Assembly: GCF_020085105.1 (NCBI RefSeq)
Contig: NC_058048.1
Coordinates: 8,056,862-8,120,861 of the forward strand
Length of the DNA: 64,000 nt
Direction: 5' to 3'
Source: Siniperca chuatsi
Taxonomy: Eukaryota; Chordata; Actinopteri; Centrarchiformes; Sinipercidae
Under the pieces are notes generated by a model that ran no database searches, had not been told where the DNA came from, and was given only the letters and a program-made list of their open reading frames with translations. Positions within the stretch are counted from its first letter, which is position 1, and each line of letters begins with the position of its first letter. Below are positions 1 through 12,000 of the stretch, piece after piece. The position numbers and the translations under genes are program-made.

Positions 1-1640
1 TTTTAATATGTCTAAAACTTTGTAGGTCAAGCTAATTTCATAAAATATTTGAGTAAATTCCCATTTAATGCTTTAAAATGAATGCATTAATATACTGTAG
101 GTAATGCCAATATCCTTTAATACTGTGCTAAGCTAAACTGACTGGCTGCTCACGGTAGTTTCATATTTACTATTTGCAGCACATTTCCGAGTGTGTACAA
201 CTATTCTTAAGTCTACACTAGGAAACAAATCCTGTAGGCCATGCACAGATGCATAGATTAGGGAAGTCAGAATGTATTAAGATGGACTAACATACCGTAT
301 TTTTGATTTTGGCCTTTTGTGGGATTTGTTCATAATAAGTGAAATATAGAATAATGCCAGTACAACCTTTGAGGAAAGTAATGTATTAATGATATTTAAT
401 AAAATAGGGCTATTAGACAGCTTGAAAGTATTGCCCAATATGGTATACCAGCATCATGTCTGCCCATCTGCATACCCTCATAAAACCAAGAAGTTATCAG
501 TGGTAAAGTTTCTAGCCATGCTAGCAGTGTGACTCTAGGGATGGCAATGTTGGCCAGTTGGTCAGTCAGCTGGACCACCACATATCTCCACAAATATTGG
601 ATGAACTGCCATGACATTTTGTACAAACATTCCTGGTGCCCTGAGGATGCATCCTATGGACTTTGGTGATCCCCTGACTTTTTCTCTAGTGTCACCATGA
701 GGTTGACATTTGTGTTTTTTGAGTAAAATGTCTGAACAACTATTGGATGGATTGCCATGACATTGTGTACAGATATTCACATTCCCCTCAGGACGAATTG
801 TAGTAACTTTTGTGATCCTTAACTTTTCATCTAGAGCCATCATCAGGTCCAAATTGTATTTTGTCCAATGTTTTGGTTTATGAATACCTGCAAAACTAGC
901 CTCAACTGTATTTTGTGTTTAGTACTAATTTGCATGCTAACATGCTAAACTAAGATGGTAAACATGGTAAAAAAAAAAAAAACCTGCTAAACATATGCTA
1001 ACATTGTCATTGTGAGCATATTAGCATGCTGCATTAACATTTAGCTCAAAGCACCACTATGCCTAACTGCAGCCTCACAGAGCCATGGCTGTGGACTTTT
1101 AGTCTTGTTTGATCATTTGTGCACACAAATAAGTAGTTCTTGTCCTCAAAATTAGCAGATAGAGCATTAATTTCTGTGGGCCTCCTTTCAGACCCCTGCA
1201 GATCTGGCTGGACAGTAAAGGCTTCAAACCAAAGCAGCATCCAAAGCGATGGCATTTTGAGCTAGTTCCTCCTCTCTCTACAGCCATAGAGAAGCAAGAC
1301 CAACCGTTGTATGGCTTTTCCCTTGGGCTTCACCTCCTTCGCATCAGAAACAGGTGACCACAGATTCCTTCTTATTTGGGTGAGACTCTGTGTGAAAATA
1401 CCAACAGTCAGGTGTAGCTAAATAACATAAATGTAGTAGTTCAGTGTGCAGTGTTCCATACTCTTATTCAAATGTGGACTGGGTTGGAACAGACACGGTG
1501 CATGACTAAAATATCATGTATGCTGATTATGAAAATAATTTCAACCATAAAGAACCATAATGCTTGGCTGCTGATGAGAAAACTCAACTCCATATTCAAA
1601 ACACCTCATCTCAGTTGATAGGTGATACCTGGGTGGCATC
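1..1640. other. Intergenic, AT-rich, with one dispersed repeat
   Basis: I see no exon here. Positions 1-540 show nothing recognisable. The middle is a dispersed fish repeat, listed separately. The short open frames across it lack splice context and family similarity. Confidence 0.6.
540..1115 (+). repeat. Dispersed fish repeat, family 1, copy 1
   Basis: The block carries two internal near-copies of a unit around GGATGGATTGCCATGACATT (near 598 and 745). It continues into a stretch rich in GCTAACATGCTAA-type words. The same sequence recurs at 27090-27420 (+) and, as the opposite strand, at 11540-11745. No coding capacity or clear terminal repeats are visible, so I leave it unclassified. Confidence 0.65.
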
Positions 1641-1916
1641 AACAACAAAGCCCTGGAGGGTGTGTGTCTGCTTGTATGTGATTTTTAGAAAATAAGAGCC
1701 CCTAGTGATGAAGAAATACATCTCCAGTTCTGAAATTATAAAGGCAAAATGGGCGGGCAATAAAAAAAAGGAGGAGTGATGTCAAAAGAGGAGGAATAAA
1801 AATGAGAAGTAACAAGGGAGGAGCTCCCAGAAAAATATATATCCACGTTTTTTGTCTCATGATCAGTCTACACACCTTCCATCCTTCTGAAGCTGTCATC
1901 ATTTACCAGCATCAAC
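1640..1916 (+). promoter_or_regulatory. Promoter and 5' UTR of c1q-A
   Basis: An AAAAATATATATCC TATA-like motif lies near 1832, placing the likely transcription start around 1860. The 5' UTR then runs to the ATG at 1917. The block closely resembles 4430-4718 in front of c1q-B: both contain a GCCCTGGAGGGTGTGTGTCT word, a GGAGGAATAAAA stretch and CATCCTTCTGAAGCTGTCAT. The promoter was therefore copied with the gene. Confidence 0.6.
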
Positions 1917-3262
1917 ATGAGAGGTGAGACAAGTTGCAACTACAGTAGCATAATAGCAATTTGGACTCCAGAATGACTTTTCGACTGAAAGGTCTGACAT
2001 AATGGAAGTAATTTAGGTTATACATATCCTGACTGAAGGTGGCTTATTAGTGATTAATGTCAAACATTTTATAATGTTGTAAGATAAAGTGGTTCAAGCC
2101 TGTATGTTTAGATTTAAAATAAATAAAATTAAACAAGAAAAAAGAAAAACAATTTGGGGAATTAAGTAGAGTATATTGGAGGATTATGCGACTTGTTTGA
2201 TGGATGGTCTTTTATTGAAGCTTACACTTGTCTCAAAATTAGAAAAAGGACAAAAACAGCAGTAGTTCAGAGTCAGATCATTACCTGAAAAAAATTTTTT
2301 TCTGGGTTTAGTGCTACATGCCTTTGATCTTTCCCCCCAGCTATTGTATTGCTGTGTCTGCTGCATGCAGCTTTTGGTCAGGATAAACCATTTTCCTGGA
2401 ATGGACCTGTCCGCACAGGACCGAATGCAGACCCTGATCAAAGCAGTGGTGAGAGATTGTTAAGGAAATAAATCTACCTCTTCTGTCAATACATAGTCAA
2501 TGTGTCTGTACATACTCTCATCTGAAACCTAACGTATTAATGTGTCTGCCCATGTGTGTGCGTGCACAGCATGTCTTGTGGACCAGGCGTCATGTGGCTG
2601 CTGTCTGATGCAGAAACAGGTACAGAGGATGGAGTGGTTCTTTAACATCACCCATGAAGAAATGAAAAAGGAGCTGACAAAATCAAAGATGGCCCTCGAC
2701 AACATGAGAGGTGAGCGACACATCCATGAGTCACACAAACAGGGAGACAATGCAGAACCTCATCAAAGTGTCTTAAAGAACAAAACTGATCCACTTCTTA
2801 TACTTCCATCCTGACTATTTCTTCTTCTCTGCGTTTCCAGCCAGCCGCAGTGCCTTCTCTGTGGCTCTAAACAATGACAAAAGTTTGAACTGCTATGGCC
2901 CCTTCACTAATGACAAGCTCATCGTCTACAAACATGCTTTCATCAACCTGGGAGATGGCTACAATGTGCAGACCGGTATCTTCACCGTTCCCCGCTCTGG
3001 TGTCTACAGCCTCACTGTCACCATCTACGCCACTGGTAGCACCCTGGCCACCTGCGCCAACCTGCAGGTTAACGGCCAGGTGGTGTCTGCGCTCCTGGAA
3101 CAAAATGGCCAGGACCTTGAAGACAGTGCCACTGTTGTTGTGGCCATGAAACTGAAGGCTGGCGACCAGGTGGCTGTCAACCTGCCCAAAGGATGTTTCG
3201 TCTGTGATAACAGCAGCCACTATAACACTTTCACTGGTTTCCTGCTGTATGCTACTGACTAA
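1917..3262 (+). CDS. Secreted C1q-domain protein, tandem copy A (c1q-A)
   Basis: Coding exons are 1917-1923, 2341-2448, 2570-2710 and 2841-3262, giving 225 aa with every intron in phase 1 and GT-AG. The tiny first exon codes MR plus one base. A signal peptide follows (MRAIVLLCLLHAAFG), then a polar linker, a cysteine cluster (SCGCC) with a predicted helix of about 35 residues, and finally a globular C1q domain in one exon with the family ending NTFTGFLLYATD. There is no collagen Gly-X-Y stretch, so it resembles cerebellin/C1q-like soluble proteins rather than C1q A/B/C chains. C1q domains trimerise; the cysteines and helix probably help assembly (inference). The ligand is unknown. It is a tandem duplicate of the gene at 4719-5775. 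Which fish C1q-like subfamily it belongs to I cannot say. Confidence 0.9.
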
Positions 3263-3638
3263 GTTAGGGAAATGTAGCTGTTCTGGGCTTTGTACCAACT
3301 GACAGTTTCTGATGAAATCTTTCTGTGATGACAGTCATGACTAGTAGCGCGTAATCTCTGTCTGATATTTTGTACTATCACCCATCCCAACACAATACTG
3401 TCATCCTGATTTTGTTTGTTTTATTCCATCATCGTTCACTATTCTTCCTGAGATCATGATCAATATGATCTATTGAGGGAAGCTAGGTTTTTGATCCACA
3501 TTAAAACACACCTTTTATATCTTTTTCATGTCACACTGTTTAAGTAACCGCTGTTAATCTTGAACTACTGAAATGATGTGATGTAAATTGTGATAGAAAT
3601 GTGAATTAAAAATTGCTGTACCTGAAACTTACAAACAA

Positions 3639-3644
3639 AATAAA
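3639..3644 (+). terminator. Poly(A) signal of c1q-A
   Basis: AATAAA lies 377 bp past the stop codon, a plausible 3' UTR length. It is the clearest signal before the next gene. Confidence 0.55.
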
Positions 3645-3659
3645 ACACACTTTTAAACA

Positions 3660-4430
3660 GACTAGTTGGCATGCTGAGTTACTTTGTTTCAATCTCCATT
3701 AAAAAACTGGAGATGTTGTTATTGTTGACCAAGCTGAATTAATAATTAAGGTTAATAAAACTGTAACATTTCAGGATCGACTGATTTTAGGATTGAAGTT
3801 GCAGTTTTGATTACCCTGTGTCACTACCTAACTCATAGCAACTGAAGATTATTTAAATTAAAATGGATGCCGTATCACCAGACCGATGAAATAGGATCCA
3901 TATTAAGTAAAGTGTGACTACAGTAACATACATATTATTAAAATATTTATTTAAAGACTCCTGTCCAACAATAACTCAAATATATTGTAGACTATTTTAG
4001 GGTCTCTCATTCCGCACATATTTCTGGACACACACTATATCTGTAATGAAAGCAGTGACGAAGACAGTGTCAGTATGAAATGAGATGTGACCCATAACAT
4101 ATCTATAGATTTCTACCTTTTATAGAGCCATTTTGAACACAATCTCTTCATTATTTAAAACAGCGACATGATCTGGTACAACCGCAAAATGAGCAGATCA
4201 GTGCAGTCAACAAGTATATCACATTGCATACAGTAGTACATCTATGCAGAACGACAGTGCAGCTGCCTGAGATAATGACGCTAATTTGTGTCTTTCTACA
4301 TGTCAAGAAAAAGTTATCAGCACAAAATATATAAATGATTAAAACTACCATGCAGCTCTTCAAATCGCATGCCAACGAGACTGCACAGACACCTCTTTCT
4401 AGACGATAGATAGCTGGCCTGTAACCAACC
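3660..4430. other. Spacer between the two tandem C1q genes
   Basis: AT-rich spacer of about 770 bp. I see no exon, RNA gene or recognisable repeat. Confidence 0.5.
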
Positions 4431-4718
4431 GCACAAAGCCCTGGAGGGTGTGTGTCTGCTTGTGTGTGATTTTAGATAGTGAGAGCACCTGGTGCTGACG
4501 ATAAAGTATCCCCAGTTAATACAGTTACAAAGGCAAATAGGGCGGACGATTTAAAAAAAAAACACACAAGGAGGAGCGATGGCAGAAGAGGAGGAATAAA
4601 ACTGACAGGTAACAAGGGAGGGGCTCTGAGAAAAATATATATCCATGACACTTCCTCTCCTGGTCAGTCCATCACACTTTTCATCCTTCTGAAGCTGTCA
4701 TCATTTACCAGCATCAAC
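4430..4718 (+). promoter_or_regulatory. Promoter and 5' UTR of c1q-B
   Basis: This is the duplicate of the c1q-A promoter. It has the same GCCCTGGAGGGTGTGTGTCT word near 4435, the GGAGGAATAAAA stretch near 4590, an AAAAATATATATCC TATA-like motif near 4632, and an almost identical 5' UTR reaching the ATG at 4719. Confidence 0.6.
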
Positions 4719-5775
4719 ATGAGAGGTGAGACTTAAAACATTTACAGAAGTAGCAATGGTTCAGATATACAACAATACAGTAACGGGCATCTAATGCTGA
4801 GCTCCTTCTGGGTTTAGTGCTACATGCCTTTGTTCTTTTCCCCCCAGCTATTGTATTGCTGTGTCTGCTGCATGCAACCTTTGGTCAGAATAAACCATAT
4901 TCCTGGGACGGACCTGGCCAGGGAGAACCGGATCCAGACCAAAGAGCAGGAAGTGGTGAGGACTTGTGGGTACGTAATCAGTGTGTCTACATATATTCTT
5001 ATCTGCAAGTGTATTTATGTGTGTTTGTGTTCAGTGTGTCACACGGACCAGGGTTCTTGTGGCTGCTGTCTGATGCTGCGAGAGATGAACAGGCTGAGGA
5101 CGTACTTTAACACAACCCTGAACACGTTGGAGAAGGAATACTTACAAACAAAGCAAAGTCTCAACAATATGGAAGGTGAGTGATACATCCATGAGTTGCA
5201 TGAAGCAGGAGAGAGTGCAGATCATAAAAGCATCTTAAATAATGCACACAAACTTTAGACTTCTTCTTTCTTAATGTTAATGAGACAACACAGATCTATT
5301 TTTTACACTTCTAACCTGTTGTCTCCCCTTTGCATCTCCAGCCAGCCGCATAGCCTTCTCTGCTGCTCTATACAGTGATGATCGTTTTAAGTGTTACGGC
5401 CCCTTCGATGTCAACAGCCTCATCGTCTACAAACATGTCTTCCTCAACCTGGGTGGTGGCTACAATGTGCAGACCGGTATCTTCACCGTTCCCCGCTCTG
5501 GTGTCTACAGCCTCGCCCTAACCGTCTTCAGTGACGCTGGTTCTCCTGGTAACAGCCTGGCCGCCTGCGCCGGTCTGCAGGTTAACGGCCAGTTAGTGGC
5601 CGGGTCCAGAGACCAAAATAAGAATGACCAAGAGGACAGTGCCACTATTGTTGTGGTCCTGCACCTGAAGGCTGGGAACCAAGTGGCTGTCAACCTGCCC
5701 ATTGGGTGTTTCCTCTGCGATGACAACAGCCACTATAACACTTTCAGTGCCTTTCTGCTTTATGTTACAGAATAA
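4719..5775 (+). CDS. Secreted C1q-domain protein, tandem copy B (c1q-B)
   Basis: Coding exons are 4719-4725, 4848-4955, 5035-5175 and 5342-5775, giving 229 aa. Exon lengths for the first three (7, 108, 141) and all intron phases equal those of c1q-A; the last exon is 12 bases longer. The order is signal peptide (MRAIVLLCLLHATFG), linker, SCGCC cysteine cluster, predicted helix with an N-glycosylation site (NTT), then a one-exon C1q domain ending NTFSAFLLYVTE. The extra residues sit in an early beta-strand loop of the C1q domain (the SPGN region). The frame is intact and both flanking introns have good splice sites, so it looks functional. As with its sister, the ligand and tissue are unknown. 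Confidence 0.9.
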
Positions 5776-6023
5776 GTTAGGGAGGTGTAGCGTGCTGGTT
5801 TTTGTACCAACTTTTGCCCTACTAACAAGGTTAGAGTCTGCTAGATGAAAACTTTTTGTGGTGCCTTAATGCCCCTCTTCTCAATCTGTTCTTTCTGATG
5901 GAAGCCAGGTTTTAAATCCATCACATCTGGATTCAAACCATGCAATCTTTTTCTTGCTAAAATGATGTCATGTAATGTTTGAGAGAAATACACTTCACCC
6001 ATGCACCTGTAAAATTACAAGAA

Positions 6024-6029
6024 AATAAA
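6024..6029 (+). terminator. Poly(A) signal of c1q-B
   Basis: AATAAA lies 249 bp past the stop codon of c1q-B. Confidence 0.5.
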
Positions 6030-6339
6030 TCAGGATTTTAAACAAAGCATTATAGTTTATTTTGTTTTTCAACTGAAGAGATGTGTGATGTCTACAGTGA
6101 AGAGATTGTTGACAAACTTAAAGTATTGAAATATTACCCTTACTTTGCTGTCTGTTTTTGATACAGTTTTAACATTTTGGATGGAACTGACCTATTTTTG
6201 GTATGAAATTTGAATTTTAGTTATTAACACATATATAATTTTTAAATAAAGCACTTTATTCACAGTTTTGGTTACTCTGCGTATGAACCTTACTTACAGA
6301 ACATCATGAGTTGAAATTAAAATGAAAGCCAAATCAGTT

Positions 6340-6510
6340 CAGTTCACTTCAATTCCATTTTATTTATATAGCACTACTTCATAACAGAGGTGATCTCACT
6401 GCACTTTTCCTATAGACCAGGTCTAGACTGTACTCTTTATAATATTATTTACAGAGACCCAACCAGCCAGGTGAAGTAGAATCCGTAATAAAGTGCAGAT
6501 TGCAATACGA
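6340..6510 (-). repeat. L2-type LINE 3' end fragment
   Basis: The stretch around TTTTATTTATATAGCAC, followed by ATAATATTATTTACAGAGAC, matches the 3' end of the larger L2 copy at 47345-47500, also in its minus orientation. Only the 3' terminal part is present, as expected for a 5'-truncated LINE insertion. Confidence 0.55.
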
Positions 6511-6822
6511 TACATACAGTACAATGAGATACATATGTTAACATTTAGTTGGATAGTAATTTTAAGGCCTTTTATGCGACATAATCATCAAAATAAAAAC
6601 ACTGCTGACAACATTAAGTGTCTACAGAACTTCTGAGACACATAAGTAAATGAATGAGGCATACAACAGATCTATACTGCATATATGACTTTATTTAAAT
6701 TTTAATTAACCAAATAAGATTTTGGTTACATTTTGTCAGTATATTACAGTGTTAGTGTTGAATAATACAGCAACAGCATTTGTTTATCCAAATAATAATT
6801 ACAGGACCAGTATGGATATCAC

Positions 6823-7165
6823 TTAAAGCTAGGGTAGGTAATGTATTTCAGAAGCATTTTTTGTTATATTAGTTGAAATTCTCTTTACATCCTTGCAGCA
6901 ATCAATAAATCAAACGCTCAAATCCGGTATCTGTGGCTGTCGCAGGCCTGTAATAAGCCCAGCCATTTGGGCCGAATGAAATGATTGGCTAGCCTACCTG
7001 CCTGTCTACCTACCTGTCTACCTGTGCGCACACTGCCCGTGCACTCATTGCACACAAAAATGTGTTTTGAGGGAGTGGCTTTGGAAGGAGGCCTGAAGGG
7101 AAGGAGTGGGATTCTTTCAGTTGCATACTTGCTAGTTTCTCCAACGTTACCTACCCTAGCTTTAA
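6823..7165. mobile_element. TTAA-flanked MITE, about 335 bp
   Basis: Terminal inverted repeats AGCTAGGGTAGGTAATG (6827-6843) and CGTTACCTACCCTAGCT (7145-7161) match at 15 of 17 positions. Each end is bordered by TTAA (6823-6826 and 7162-7165), as a target-site duplication. TTAA duplications are typical of the piggyBac and Kolobok superfamilies. There is no transposase frame inside, so this is a non-autonomous copy. The ends do not start with the CCC typical of piggyBac, so I leave the superfamily open. Confidence 0.8.
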
Positions 7166-8040
7166 CTTGGGGAGTAGTACTACATATGTGAAAAAAAGTT
7201 TTATAAAGCCTTTTGTGGCTCCAGAGGGACTTGCTCGAAATCTGATAAATTGCCTCAAGGGACGTTTGAAAATTAAAAGAATCTGTGGGTGTGAAGTTAG
7301 AAAGAAGTGAGCTTACCAGACCTATGTAGGCCATTCCTCATCTCTGTTGGAGCCTACATTAGCTGCTACTAGCATAACACATCCGAACCTCTGTCCTCCG
7401 AACTGTCAAGTTGCATTTATATCTCTGGCTCTGCTTCATCAATTTTGATCCCTTTTTTTTTAACTGTCCATTGTGAGTCCAACAATGTCCTAGGAGTGTG
7501 CTATGCTAATTTGGTGGAGTAATACTCTTTTATGGGAAAGGAAATGCATTTAAAAGTATTTTTATAATGGGAAATTTATTGAATTACATATTCAAAATAC
7601 ATTGTTAAAAACTGTGGAAACAAGCTGTACATTGACATATTATCGATGACAAAAAGGGGTGTAGGACATCCAAAAAACCTCTACAGGTGCTGGATCAAAA
7701 GCAAACTAAAGGCAAGAATCAAATGCCTGACAAAGATTTTGTTAGATCAAAACGTTCAAATAAAATTGACGGGAGCTATTACTACAGTGAGTCTTCTGTT
7801 TGATTCACTGACATATTATCACCTTTTAAGTTGATATAGAGCTCTTGTTAGCAAACAGTTGCCGATTCACATATCCAGTAGACACAGAGCAACATCAGTA
7901 TTTATTGGGAGTCGTGTTTATGGAAACCTTTTTCTTTCTCTTTTAGCATCATGAATACCATTCAGAGAGCCCGTCACTGATCTGCAGCTACTCAGGAATA
8001 TACTGTATGTGAAGCTGATTTGTGTATGTTTGAAGTCCTT
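7166..8040. other. Intergenic, nothing recognised
   Basis: AT-rich sequence between the MITE and a LINE fragment. Short open frames here have no splice context or family similarity. Confidence 0.5.
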
Positions 8041-8957
8041 GAGCTTTAGGATTGCAGTCTCCTGCTGAGGGGGTGTTTATTCAGTCTCTTCTTAAAGGCA
8101 TGAACACTGCTTGATGTGTTGTCTCCAATGACTGCAGGAGGAAGGCTGTTCCATGTTGTTACAGCAGAGTGGAGAAAGCTCCTGTCAAGGCATTTGGTGT
8201 GAGCCCTGGGGAGTGACAAGGCATGGTTTGGTGGTAACGTCCGGGTGGTTTGACCTGGGACATGAGCTGAGGGTAGCAGTGCTCTCAGGTCTGCTGGACA
8301 GTTGGGAGTATGCATCTCTTTATTTCAGTGTCCTGCACCTTATGGTGCCCAGACACTGGACACTGGACAACAACAACAACCAGGATGTACCACTGTAATT
8401 TAATGGAATGGGTCAGCCTTTGCAGATTTAAGGATGGGTTTGATTATGGATTTGTTCCACACAAATGGAATAATACCATTCTGAAAGCACGTTTGACACA
8501 GACAATGGAAAATATTCAACATATTAAGGCCTTTAAGGACCTCATTAGGGATGTCGTCCACACCCACAGCTTTATTTAATTTAGCTGTATCTATTACCCT
8601 CTGCACCTCCTCCAGTGTAATCTCACTGTTCAGCATATGGTTAGAGCAATATGCTGTATTACTAATCCCATTTTCAAGATCATTTTTTAATGTACAGGTT
8701 TCATTTTAAAAATGATCATTAAATACAGGAGGACTATTGCATGCATACAAATCACTATACTCTGTTTCCCACTTTTTTAATATCTGCTTAGTCTAAAATG
8801 AAGATTCACCATTTTCCATTAGAATCTCCATTGGGATCAGTACAAGTCCTGGGTTATGGTCTGAGGTACCTATATTTGCCTGGGTCTTTGTGGTTGTTGG
8901 GGTGTCCAATAGAACTAGATCTACAACCTGGTGAATGTAAGTCCAATATTCAGTCTG
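8041..8957 (-). mobile_element. Broken non-LTR retrotransposon (LINE) fragment
   Basis: Read on the minus strand, three pieces of LINE protein appear in order. At 8975-8793 there is an endonuclease-like piece with TSDHNPGLV. At 8636-8400 there is the start of a reverse transcriptase with KAVGVDDIPNEVLKG. At 8315-8046 there is the usual LINE C-terminal tail with SFLHSAVTTWNSLP. The catalytic centre of the reverse transcriptase is missing between the last two, so the copy carries a large internal deletion and is dead. The family is probably in the CR1/L2/Rex group, but I cannot pin it down. Confidence 0.7.
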
Positions 8958-9090
8958 TTTTAGCTCTGTCTCCACAAACTCCAGAGGGGAACATCTGGCT
9001 CTTTAGCTGCTAAATGGTCCACTATGTTCACCAGCCAGTTGCTAACTGTGTCCGTCTGCTGTTTGGTGATGAGCAGGTAGCATACAGTTG
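8958..9090 (+). repeat. Dispersed fish repeat, family 2, copy 1
   Basis: This carries the words CATCTGGCTCTTTAGCTGCT and CCAGTTGCTAACTGTGTC. The same order is found on the opposite strand at 22780-23110, and in an older, more diverged form at 13260-13395. No coding capacity; unclassified. Confidence 0.6.
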
Positions 9091-12000
9091 AAAAATATTG
9101 ATTATAGCCACTTTAATGACCAAATAAATAATAACTTTATTCCATCAAAGTTAAGTCAAACCCAGAGTACATAATGATAAACAGCCTGATTTGTGTTAAT
9201 TCAAGCAAAAAAGAAGACAAAAGTGTGGTAGTCCTTCTCAACTCAGTCACCAAAAGAAAAGAAACGAAGGCGAAACTGAACAATGATGTTGTTGCTTGTT
9301 AAATGGGAGCTGGACATGAAAAGGAGCTTTCACAATCGCAAGAACCACAGCAGCGTTGGCAAACAACAACAGCCCAATACCAGTAACAGTACCAGTAATA
9401 CATACAGCAGTGGATCCCTAACAGGGCGCAGAGCCATTGTAGGTGGGAGGTACACATGGCCACGGGAAACAAACTAAAATTGCATAAACCTTGTCAAACA
9501 CAGGTGTAACTAGTGACATTATTTATCACTGAATTGCATTGCAATCATTTCTGAAACATCAAAATGTTGGTTTTGACATTTTTTTAGCTTCCAAAGAGGG
9601 ATACAACAGAAACAAATTGGGACCTACTAACATTGAATAATTTGGTCTGGAGCGGTCATCAGCCAAAAAGTGCAAAGGGGCAGCAGTTCTAGCCACTTAA
9701 GCTGCTATGTGTGTACATCCCCAAATATATATGTAAAACCTCAGTTTTCTGCTCAGGTCCCCAGGCCCTCTTTAACAGCTCAAAAACATACTTAACATTG
9801 TTTTATTGGCTTGATACTTCATGACTTTTTCCAAATTTTATGAAAATTGCTTATAAATACTCACATATTTCAAAAGTTTGGGGTGTCAGAGACTCCAGCT
9901 GTAAAACCTGGTTAAACACAATGGATTTTCAGCTGCTCTATATCTGTGATTTGTGCTGACAGTACTTTTTACACAGTACTACCCTACCAAATCCCAGATA
10001 AGTCTATCTGGATTTCTATTACTGGACTTTTATAACAGTTTATTCAGAAGAGCTCAAGCAGGGACTTAGACCTCTCTTGGGTCTAATTGATACTAATTGT
10101 TACATAAGTAACATCACAATGTAGGATGACATACTGTAAAAATTTTTTTTCTGTGAATGACTTTTTGGCAAACACAAGGAATGTACTGTATATTTCCTTA
10201 TGAATAGCTCATATAACATACAACACGAAATATTTCCCAATTTGGTCATTTCCATTTTTTGTCACCTTCATCAAATAAGTAAGCCCAGTTTGGAGCAACT
10301 GGAACAGATATCACTACTTTTCTGCATACTATGAGTTTTAATAAGGTGTGGGGGAAAATGTCATTATTTTTACACATACAACAGTGGGATCTGTAGGACA
10401 ATGAGGAAGTAAGTATTTTTTCTTATAGGAAAAGTTCAAAACTCAAACCTCAGAGAGTAATCTTAAATTATTTGGATATTTTCCCGAGAAGACATGGCCA
10501 CTTGCTGATGGCTGCATCACAGGAAAATAAACTCTGGTTTTCACCTTTATATCAGACTATCTCAGAAAGATGACCACTTTTTTATTTTCACCATTAGGCA
10601 GTAATTCAAAGCTCTGGTTTGAAATCACATCCGAGGTCAGAGCACAGCTTGCTTCATTTTATCCCATGCTGTTATGTAAAGCATCTTAGGGGCTGGTCTG
10701 CTTTGATGAAGAGATGTGTACAAAGCAGACATAAAACACCTGATACACCATGGCCCCCAACTAGCAGATAAGACTATGTGAAGAACCAGGTCAGGACGTG
10801 GGACTCCATACACACAGGTGGCCATCAAAAAAACACAGACAATGCACTGTCCCTGGAGCCAAGACAACTTTAAAAGTAACTGTCAACGCAGGAAACACCC
10901 TGTTATCTAATAAGACTAGAGGAACAACAAGGATAATAACAAATGCCTGTGCAACTTCAAGTTACAAACAACCAGTAGAGATGAATGACAGCAGGAACAG
11001 CTGTACACACAGCTGACTGTCATTTTGCTTTGAGCTCTGTAAATAGGTAGACAGTAACACACGTAAGAAAACCTCCAGTACTCCTATAGTTCTTTATCAT
11101 ATAACATTACTTATGTCAGGCTGACTTGTGTTAAAATTTGCCTAAACCTAAAGTGGCATAGATAAGATTTTATGTTGAAGGCCTACACTATTCATACACT
11201 TGAAAATATTTCTGTAGCTATTTTTTTTTTAAAAGCCACCATAACTTTCAGCGTTATTTAGCACTGATCCCCACTTTTTGAATTTTCCATATTAATATGT
11301 ACAGTATATAAATATGGACCTCAACCTATAAGTCAATGTGGGTGAGAAGTCCTTTAGATGCTTAGAAACAATGGAAATTTGAATATCCACCATTTCAAAC
11401 TTCATCTGCTGACGATCATGTGATATGATTGAAAGTGATTGAAAATGGACCTTGATTTGAGATTGTTTTGTCACTTGTAAATGGACACATTAGTTGAATG
11501 CCTAGTTCATTTTATTACTGTATGTACAAGACAAAGACTAGCTCTGTGAGGCTGCACTTAAACACAGTGGAACATGAATGTCTGTACCAAATTTCGTTGC
11601 AATCCATCCAAGCATTGTCAAGATATTTCACTAAAAACCAAACATGTCAACCTCATGGTGCCGCTTGAGAAAAAGTAGGATTCATCCTCTGGGTACTGCC
11701 AATGTCTGTATAAAAGTCTTGCCAATCCATTTCAATACTCTTTAGTTATCACTATCAATTTTCCATCAAATCAATTTCTCTGTTTTTTTCTGTGGGTACT
11801 CTGCTGTGACTTCTTGGCTCTAAGTTTATAAGCCATAATGGAAGCAAAAGTTAAAAGCGCCTCTATTAACAAACTTCTTCCAAATAACGATAATCATAAT
11901 TTCTCAGAAGAACTTATAAGGCCTTTTCAAGCAATATTTACTGACTCTACAGTCAGCTAACAAATTAATGTAGAAGACCCAATTGGCAAAATCTCAGGAT

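Noticed and set aside
2867-3298. A 143-aa frame antisense to the c1q-A last exon
   Set aside because: It is the shadow of a conserved coding exon; no promoter or splice signals support it.
4817-5110. Read-through frame joining c1q-B exon 2 with its intron and exon 3
   Set aside because: The GT-AG splice sites and the matching structure of c1q-A show that the intron is removed.
8958-9060. Continuation of the LINE endonuclease reading
   Set aside because: The sequence here matches the family-2 dispersed repeat seen twice more in the window, so the LINE boundary was set at about 8957.
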